A stretch of DNA of 64,000 nucleotides from Hyphomicrobiales bacterium (GTDB taxonomy: Bacteria > Pseudomonadota > Alphaproteobacteria > Rhizobiales > Methyloligellaceae), in assembly GCA_021775525.1 (NCBI GenBank), contig JAJFHQ010000066.1, positions 1 through 64,000 on the forward strand. Reading direction: 5' to 3'. The notes under the pieces were generated by a model, which saw only the letters and a list, made by a program, of their open reading frames with translations, ran no database searches and was not told the origin of the DNA. Shown here one piece after another: positions 56,213-64,000 of the stretch; position 1 is the stretch's first letter; each line of letters opens with the position of its first letter. The position numbers and the translations under genes are program-made.

Positions 56213-57064
56213 ATGCCCAAGATTCTGTCAGAAACCCAGTCCGAAACCTACAAGAAGGACGGCTATGTCTGCCCCGTCCGCGTGATGTCCGAGGCTGACG
56301 CGGCCGGTTTCCGCAAGCGCTTCGAGGTCTACGAAGAAGCCAATGGCGGCTGGTATGAATATTCCAAGGGTCAGAAGCTTTATCTTCTGCAGACATGGGC
56401 GGCAGACCTTGTGCGGCACCCGAAAATTCTCGATGCGGTTGAGGACGTTCTGGGGCCGGACATCTTCTGCTGGGGGCAATCGCTGTTCATCAAGGATGCC
56501 CACGACCCGGGCTTCGTCACCATGCACCAGGATGGCACTTACTGGGGCCTGTCAAAGCCTGACGTGGTCACAGCCTGGATTGCGCTTTCACCCGCGACCG
56601 AACTCTCGGGTTGCATGAAGGTGGTGCCGGGCACCCACGCCATGGAACTGCAAGAGCACAAAGATACGCTCGATGAGAACAACCTGCTGACGCGAGGGCA
56701 GGAAATCGCGGTCGAGGTCAACGAGGAAGACACGGTCTTCATGCCGCTGCAACCGGGTGAGATTTCGCTCCATCATGTGCGCCTTGTCCACGGGTCCGCA
56801 CCGAACCAGTCGGATGACCGGCGTATCGGCGTAGCCGTGCGCTATATCGCACCTCACGTGAAGCAGGAGATGGCGGAGAAGGACAGCGCCTGGCTGGTGC
56901 GAGGTGAGGACAAGTACGGCTACTTCGTCCACGAGACACCGCCCAATGCGGACATGGATAAAGCAGCCCTCGCTGAACATGAGCGCATCATGGCACTGCG
57001 TCAGAGCGTCCTGTACCAGGGTGTGGCCGGCAAGCCGGCGCATACTGATCTGGTGGACGGTTGA
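56213..57064 (+). CDS. Phytanoyl-CoA dioxygenase family protein
   Basis: 283 residues from the ATG at 56213 (MPKILSETQSETYKKDGYV), with GGGAG before it. The Fe(II)/2-oxoglutarate site is in TMHQDGTYWGL (HxD) and the later His in HHVRLVHGSAPN with Arg in DRRIGVAVRYI. It would hydroxylate a small molecule, for example a lipid, ectoine-like or secondary metabolite. It is followed 37 bases later by a methyltransferase. Confidence 0.87.
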   Translation: MPKILSETQSETYKKDGYVCPVRVMSEADAAGFRKRFEVYEEANGGWYEYSKGQKLYLLQTWAADLVRHPKILDAVEDVLGPDIFCWGQSLFIKDAHDPGFVTMHQDGTYWGLSKPDVVTAWIALSPATELSGCMKVVPGTHAMELQEHKDTLDENNLLTRGQEIAVEVNEEDTVFMPLQPGEISLHHVRLVHGSAPNQSDDRRIGVAVRYIAPHVKQEMAEKDSAWLVRGEDKYGYFVHETPPNADMDKAALAEHERIMALRQSVLYQGVAGKPAHTDLVDG

Positions 57065-57101
57065 TCGGCGATAAGGGTTAAAAACCAGCGCGGCGCGTGC
57101 C

Positions 57102-57665
57102 ATGAGTTATTACGATGAGCAAAAAACCGTCCGGGAATACATTTCCATGGCGGAGGGTTATGACGGAAAACTCCTGATTGCAGCGCTCTCCAGCCATCTC
57201 GATGAAGGCGCCCAAGTGCTGGAGCTAGGCATGGGCCCCGGGAAGGACCTTGATCTCCTCTCAGAGCGATACCGCGTTACGGGATCAGACCGCTCTCAGA
57301 CTTTCATCGACCTTTACCTTGAGAAAAACCCAAAAGCGGACGTGCTGCGTCTCGACGCGGTCACCCTGGAGATGGATCGCTCATTCGACTGCATTTATTC
57401 AAACAAGGTGATGCAGCATCTCAGCGACAGTGAGTTGCGCAAGTCAATTGAGCGCCAGTCCCAGCTGCTGAACGAGGGCGGGTTCGTCCTGCATTCGTTT
57501 TGGAAAGGCAGTGGTGTGGAAGAGAACCACAGGTTGAAGTGCTTTAACCGGCTTGAACGTGACATTGAGTCTGTATTCGCCGGGAGCTTCAAAATCCTCG
57601 AACTGAAAACCTATAAGGAGTTTGACCCCGACGACTCCATATACGTCATAGCCAAACGACTGTGA
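57102..57665 (+). CDS. Class I SAM-dependent methyltransferase
   Basis: 187 residues: SAM loop VLELGMGPGKDLDLLSERY, then ADVLRLDAVTLEMDRSFDCI and the FVLHSFWKGSG strand. No clue to the substrate. Short spacing to the dioxygenase gene upstream suggests joint transcription. Low confidence only on the substrate. Confidence 0.82.
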   Translation: MSYYDEQKTVREYISMAEGYDGKLLIAALSSHLDEGAQVLELGMGPGKDLDLLSERYRVTGSDRSQTFIDLYLEKNPKADVLRLDAVTLEMDRSFDCIYSNKVMQHLSDSELRKSIERQSQLLNEGGFVLHSFWKGSGVEENHRLKCFNRLERDIESVFAGSFKILELKTYKEFDPDDSIYVIAKRL

Positions 57666-57674
57666 GTACGCTTT

Positions 57675-58172
57675 TTAAAAGCATCTCTTTCCTGATCTGA
57701 AATTGTCCTCCATCCGCTCGACGATGTGATCGTAGAATGCCCGCTGCGCTGCCGGATACGTGATCGCCAAGGCGTTTACGACCTTCCGTCCGCAGGAGTA
57801 AATGACCTTTTCATAGTAGATATCGCTGCCGCGGTAGCCACTCAGTACAAACTAGGATTTGCCTCTTGGATGATAGGTCAGTGAGGCGTGCTTCCCATCT
57901 TCAAGAAGGCGGTCCTTGAATGTACCCGGACCCTCATTATCCCTATTGTCCCATGCGCCAATGGCAAGCTTGGCGCTTCCATCTGTGGAAAGGAATGCTT
58001 GACCAGGAGTGTCTTCTTTTGGAGGCAGGGGTTTAAATACTTGCGGGGGATAGAGTGCGGTCGTACCGAAAACCGGGTCGACAAATCGTTGCCAGCTGTG
58101 TGGGTTGGCCATGGCGGTTGCCATGCTCGCAGCCAGCACACCGGCGAAAGCAAGCGGTGCCAATTGTCTCAT
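57675..58172 (-). pseudogene. Secreted hypothetical protein with in-frame amber stop
   Basis: The minus-strand frame from 58172 (MRQLAPLAFAGVLAASMATA, a signal peptide) reads to TYHPRGKS and meets TAG at 57854-57852. The same frame then continues FVLSGYRGSDIYYEKVIYSC, GRKVVNALAITYPAAQRAFY and DHIVERMEDNFRSGKRCF to TAA at 57677-57675. Trp (TGG) is expected at the stop position (RGKSWFVLSG), so one G-to-A change explains it. Total 165 codons, of which 106 precede the stop. It is either a recent pseudogene or a sequence error; the truncated 106-residue form may still be made. Confidence 0.75.
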
Positions 58173-58241
58173 GGACGTCCTCCCATTGTGTCCTATCACA
58201 CGGGTTGAACGTTGAAGCTGAATAAAATCCGTCGCGGATCG

Positions 58242-59609
58242 CTATTTCACACTCGCAACTTCCCCCTCTTTCCCGAGATACCCGTTCCAGGCGAACCAGT
58301 AGGCGATATGGCCGGGAAGGCGGTGATGTTTTTTGCCGTCCGGTCCGACAAGTGCGTCCTCGGTGACTTGCCACGCTTTGCCATCAAGTTTGATTTCGCC
58401 CGAGCCATCAGCTTTCTCGAAGCTCTGGCCCTCCGTGCGATAGGCGCGGACGGTGCGCGTTTTCACATTGCCAACAAGGGTGAGGGAGATTGCACCCGCC
58501 GTGTCGTTGATGACAGGGCGCTTCTCAAACAGCGACAGCGGCCAGGCCTTCTCCGTGCCGGTGCTTCTGAGTGCAAACACGTAGTCTTTTGCCTTGTACT
58601 TCGTTTCATCCACCTGCACCGGGAACATGAGATCGGGGCTATTGAAATAACTCGCATAGGGTTTTCCGGGTTTATAGTCCCGCGTGAAGCCGGTATCGAG
58701 GGAGAGCACTTTTGTATCCGGGTTGGCGTTCAGCCAGTCGGCCCATGTGGTGATGGCGACGGGGCGGGTCTTGAGTTCAATTCCTGAACCCGTCAGTCCA
58801 CCGACAACGGGTTTTCCGGTGAACTGGTTCCAAAGCGAATTAGTTTCAGTGTCATACATCAGTTTGTTTGAACGGTAGAGGAAGCCCGACGAACCGAACA
58901 CGAAGGGTTTGTTGCGCCCCTTAACACTCGTCTCAAACAAGATGCCGGAACCGCACAGCGTGCAATAGGCGAGGCTAACGGGCACACCGCCGATCACATC
59001 ATTGAACATTTCGTGCCAGTCGAGCATGCGCAAGGGGTAAGCGCGTGTATCGCCATTTATGGAAACGCCGAACACGAGCTCGTCATTGGTGATGTATTTG
59101 GCCTCCTTTGCGCTTATGAGTTTGGGGTTTGTGAGGGCAGGAATGCCGTCTTTCACCACGCCGCCAAAGGTGATCTCCTCAAGACGGATTTCGTGTTTTA
59201 CACCGTCATGCAGAAATACGCTGAAAAACGGGTCGAGTTTCGCATACAGCGCAGACTTGAACGCGGCGAATCCGGCAAAGGGTTTGATTTCTTTTTGCTT
59301 CTCCTGCCAGAGCATCCATTGATTCCAGGTCTTGGCTTTGCTCTCGCCGGTTAGGCTCTCAAGCGCGTCGAAGATTTCTGCACGCCCGACTTCGGAAAAC
59401 CGCAAGGTCTGGATCAATGCAGGAACAGCGTCCTTGTTGCCGCGCTTCTTGAACCACGCAATGGCTTTAAGTCGCTTGTCGGGCAAGGGACTGAGCAATT
59501 CAAAAGCGTGGGTCGTGGTTTCTGTGATGGAAAGCGCATTCAGGTCTTGTGTAGCAAAAGACACAAACGCCATGAATGCGGCGGCAGGTAAAACGGCTGT
59601 TTTCAGCAT
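58242..59609 (-). CDS. DUF3179-domain secreted protein
   Basis: 455 residues with an N-terminal hydrophobic signal (TAVLPAAAFMAFVSFA), a short HEAT-like helical part and the DUF3179 domain: VFGVSINGDTRAYPLRMLDW, HEMFNDVIGGVPVSLAYCTL (Cys), CGSGILFETSV, YRSNKLMYDTETNSLWNQF. The His/Cys pattern suggests metal or cofactor binding. Function unknown. It is on the minus strand, 69 bases upstream of the amber pseudogene. Confidence 0.82.
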   Translation of the reverse strand: MLKTAVLPAAAFMAFVSFATQDLNALSITETTTHAFELLSPLPDKRLKAIAWFKKRGNKDAVPALIQTLRFSEVGRAEIFDALESLTGESKAKTWNQWMLWQEKQKEIKPFAGFAAFKSALYAKLDPFFSVFLHDGVKHEIRLEEITFGGVVKDGIPALTNPKLISAKEAKYITNDELVFGVSINGDTRAYPLRMLDWHEMFNDVIGGVPVSLAYCTLCGSGILFETSVKGRNKPFVFGSSGFLYRSNKLMYDTETNSLWNQFTGKPVVGGLTGSGIELKTRPVAITTWADWLNANPDTKVLSLDTGFTRDYKPGKPYASYFNSPDLMFPVQVDETKYKAKDYVFALRSTGTEKAWPLSLFEKRPVINDTAGAISLTLVGNVKTRTVRAYRTEGQSFEKADGSGEIKLDGKAWQVTEDALVGPDGKKHHRLPGHIAYWFAWNGYLGKEGEVASVK

Positions 59610-59765
59610 GTACTGGCTCCCTTGATGGATACCCTCTTATGGCTATTACGTGTGAGACGGACTTGCGTGTCACTGGGCCGGCACACTTATTTGTGAAGCG
59701 CCTATCCACCGGCACGCCATGACCCCTTGCATTCACCACGTAAGCACCGCACATTAGAGTCACAT

Positions 59766-62196
<2,431 letters not shown>

Positions 62197-62213
62197 GTCT
62201 CTCCCCACTCGTC

Positions 62214-62236
62214 ACCCCGGGACTTGTTCCCGGGGT
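62214..62236. repeat. Palindrome after thiC, dispersed-repeat type
   Basis: ACCCCGGGA (62214-62222)/TCCCGGGGT (62228-62236), 9 bp perfect, loop CTTGT. The context CGTCACCCCGGGACTTGTTC resembles a palindrome found many times in alphaproteobacterial genomes. It may terminate thiC transcription, but no T-run follows. Confidence 0.6.
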
Positions 62237-62387
62237 CCAATAAACGGTTCCTTCGATGAGTCTCGCTGAAATTAGTGATTTTCGGATTGTCTGATCAAGT
62301 GAGACAATAATGAAACAAGAAAGCGTGGCTTACGCCACTCATATCAAAACCTGTATCTTCTATCTAGGCTAACCTTATTGTAGATCG

Positions 62388-62413
62388 CTTGAATAATACG
62401 CCTTTTAATCAAG
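62388..62413. promoter_or_regulatory. Inverted repeat before the Mrr-like gene
   Basis: CTTGAATAA (62388-62396) and TTAATCAAG (62405-62413), one mismatch, 8 bases apart, 14 bases before the ATG. It overlaps the region just upstream of the ribosome-binding site (AGGGTC) and could be an operator for self-regulation. Confidence 0.35.
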
Positions 62414-62426
62414 CAGGGTCTTTTGA

Positions 62427-63032
62427 ATGCCGGCATTTGGAGCGCTAACGGAATTTGCGGTTGCGGAGGCACCGCCTGTCGACTGGCCCAAAAAAATCTT
62501 GGAGTCGGTGGATAGGGTAACACTCTGCGTTTCCAGTCTTGTTATTCCCGACAAGTCTGTCGCGGAAGGCGTTCTTATCAAGTCAACGTCGGTTGTATGG
62601 TCGGAGATAGTAGAGCAACTCGGTTCCGATTGGTCTGTGGCCTACCAACTACCTTGGGAAAAATGGGAAGAACTTATAGCGGGTGCGTTCACAAAGGATG
62701 GCTATGATGAAGTTACCTTAACGCCGAGGTCGGGCGATGGCGGACGGGACGTTATCGCGATCAAACACGGCGTCGGGTGCGTGAAGATCATTGGCTCTGT
62801 GAAGGCCTACAAGCCTCACCATTACGTTGACTATAACGACATACGTGCTTTGCTGGGCGTGATGAGCGGAGAACGCGATGTCTCTAAAGGCATTGTTGCA
62901 ACGACTTCTGACTTTCCCCCAAATGTAGAATCAGACGAGTTCATAGCGCCTTTTTTGCCAACTCGCCTCGAACTTATTAACGGTAAGATGCTTCAGAAGT
63001 GGCTCTCGGATATTTCAAAGCAGGATAAATGA
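62427..63032 (+). CDS. Mrr-like restriction-endonuclease-fold protein
   Basis: 201 residues. The C-terminal half fits the Mrr_cat/PD-(D/E)xK fold: WEELIAGAFTKDGYDEVTLT, Asp in RSGDGGRDVIA, lysine in IIGSVKAYKP, and the GVMSGERDVSKGIVATTSDF strand-helix. The usual Q/E-x-K is S-V-K here, so activity is uncertain. The N-terminal ~75 residues match nothing I recognise. It converges with the trypsin-like gene, four bases apart. Codon use and composition are more A/T-rich than the core genes. Confidence 0.7.
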   Translation: MPAFGALTEFAVAEAPPVDWPKKILESVDRVTLCVSSLVIPDKSVAEGVLIKSTSVVWSEIVEQLGSDWSVAYQLPWEKWEELIAGAFTKDGYDEVTLTPRSGDGGRDVIAIKHGVGCVKIIGSVKAYKPHHYVDYNDIRALLGVMSGERDVSKGIVATTSDFPPNVESDEFIAPFLPTRLELINGKMLQKWLSDISKQDK

Positions 63033-63036
63033 CTTC

Positions 63037-63789
63037 TTAGTCTTGCTCCTCAGCTTTCCAGAGATGCTGATTTTTCGACCGACGGTGAATCTCTTCAGCA
63101 GATACAGGCGGTACGATCTCATCTAACCATTTGGCGCAAGCTGGAAGCCAAAGTGCTAAGCCGTAGTTGATGATCTTATGAAATGATTCTTTGTGTTCTT
63201 GCCCTTCCTCATTAACTTCGAGGATAGAATCGAGCTCAGTAGATGTTTCTATATTCTCAGTGACGACTCCGTACAAACGGCCTCTATGTTGCGTGTTAAA
63301 AATGTGCGATCCACTCAAGCCACCTGGACAGCTGAAGTTCAGTTCTGCCGCGTAATATTTGTAGCCAAGGTGGCTTGTATGTTCGAAGAAGCGCTGTGCA
63401 TAGCCTTTGAACAAGCGCGGCATCGGTACAGCGGCACCGTTTACCATATGCTCTGGATACCCATAAGTCGTAACATCAACGCCGTAGCCTCTGTCGTCGA
63501 ATAACTGGTACGCAGGCCAAGTAATTTGCCGTTCGTCGGGCGGGTCGATACTAACGACAGCTAGGTCCCCGCTAGGGTGAGCATTGATCCCAGTAACATG
63601 AAAAGAGGTGTTGGCAGCTCGACTTCCCGGCAGAATAACAGCCAACTGATCCGGTTTATGATCCCGCACAACGTGATGTGCACTTAGCACTACGCTTGGG
63701 TATCTAAATATGAAGCAGCTACCAAGAAACGCGCCATCGTTGCGACGTATGATGATGCCTGTGTTCTCGATTGGGTTACTATTTCTCAT
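63037..63789 (-). CDS. Trypsin-like serine protease domain protein
   Basis: 250 residues without signal peptide or membrane segment. Catalytic His in VVLSAHHVVRD, Asp in SGDLAVVSIDP and Ser in FSCPGGLSGSHIF fit a trypsin-like (S1) fold used inside the cell. The C-terminal ~60 residues are charged and might bind a partner. Cytoplasmic trypsin-like domains are common in bacterial conflict systems; here it converges with an Mrr-like nuclease. After it, 63790-64000 is A/T-rich and holds no gene I can support. Confidence 0.65.
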   Translation of the reverse strand: MRNSNPIENTGIIIRRNDGAFLGSCFIFRYPSVVLSAHHVVRDHKPDQLAVILPGSRAANTSFHVTGINAHPSGDLAVVSIDPPDERQITWPAYQLFDDRGYGVDVTTYGYPEHMVNGAAVPMPRLFKGYAQRFFEHTSHLGYKYYAAELNFSCPGGLSGSHIFNTQHRGRLYGVVTENIETSTELDSILEVNEEGQEHKESFHKIINYGLALWLPACAKWLDEIVPPVSAEEIHRRSKNQHLWKAEEQD

Positions 63790-64000
63790 CCTATTTCAGT
63801 GGTAGTCATGCCCTAGTTTAAGCTTTCGACAATTAGTCTCCCGAACGCTTGATCTTAGAGCAATTCCATACGCGGACAGTGTTGTTAATTTCATAGGAGC
63901 GAAAAATTTTTCAATCTGTATGAGATTTAATCTACGCCTTCCACTACTCCTTTAAACACCACCGTTCAGATACTTCCCACCCCCCCTTCATCATTGCCAG

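Overview
The window is a chromosomal segment of an alphaproteobacterium, most likely of the order Hyphomicrobiales (Rhizobiales). The evidence is the gene order zapA-6S RNA-ygfA-ymdB-yebC-ruvCAB-ybgC-tolQRAB-pal-cpoB-tilS-ftsH-folP-glmM, the pair of Omp25-type porin-like proteins, the CtrA-type TTAA-N7-TTAA sites, the MotA/TolQ plus OmpA pair typical of the order, and a dispersed palindrome of the rhizobial type. Base composition is moderately GC-rich and falls in the last ~1.8 kb. I could not assign a genus. There is no transposase, integrase, prophage or CRISPR array.

Layout. 1-4.4 kb: the end of an ABC exporter, two paralogous small Cys-containing secreted proteins, and a proton-channel-like/OmpA pair. 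4.4-12.6 kb (minus strand): suhB, efp, a Sel1-repeat protein, a ThiE-like protein, class I aldolase, a split TPP-dependent decarboxylase, an amidase and gap. This resembles the conserved tkt-gap-pgk-fba cluster, but tkt and pgk are absent. 12.8-37 kb (mostly plus strand): cell division (zapA), 6S RNA, folate repair, Holliday-junction processing (ruvCAB), the complete Tol-Pal envelope-constriction system, tRNA-Ile lysidine synthase, FtsH, dihydropteroate synthase and GlmM, with an OmpA-like protein carrying Ala/Lys repeats on the minus strand. 37-48 kb: a second Omp25-like protein, a peptide transporter, serC-serA with a two-hairpin leader, bactofilin, formate-THF ligase and purA. 48-59.6 kb: accessory metabolism (a lactonase/dehydrogenase/decarboxylase operon), cbpA-cbpM, an anaerobic hemN with an FNR/FixK box, a phytanoyl-CoA dioxygenase-like protein and a methyltransferase. 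59.7-62.2 kb: a TPP riboswitch controlling a small membrane protein and thiC. 62.4-63.8 kb: a convergent Mrr-like nuclease/trypsin-like protease pair on a compositionally distinct tail.

The most unusual theme is three separate duplication scars in the first 23 kb. (1) The small secreted gene plus the 3' end of the neighbouring ompA-like gene is duplicated, leaving a truncated ompA fragment (1353-1510). (2) The 3' end of ymdB reappears with a 61-codon internal deletion on the far side of the Ala/Lys OmpA gene (17320-17523). (3) Between ruvA and ruvB there are two 4-TM membrane protein genes separated by a 38-codon chimera made of the ruvB start joined to the ruvA end, with ATGA coupling kept at every junction. 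A fourth degenerate gene has a Trp-to-amber change (57675-58172).

Regulation that can be read directly: matched CtrA-type sites with identical spacing to a second shared block upstream of both Omp genes, a TPP riboswitch, a serC-type leader, an FNR/FixK box before hemN, and several clear intrinsic terminators.
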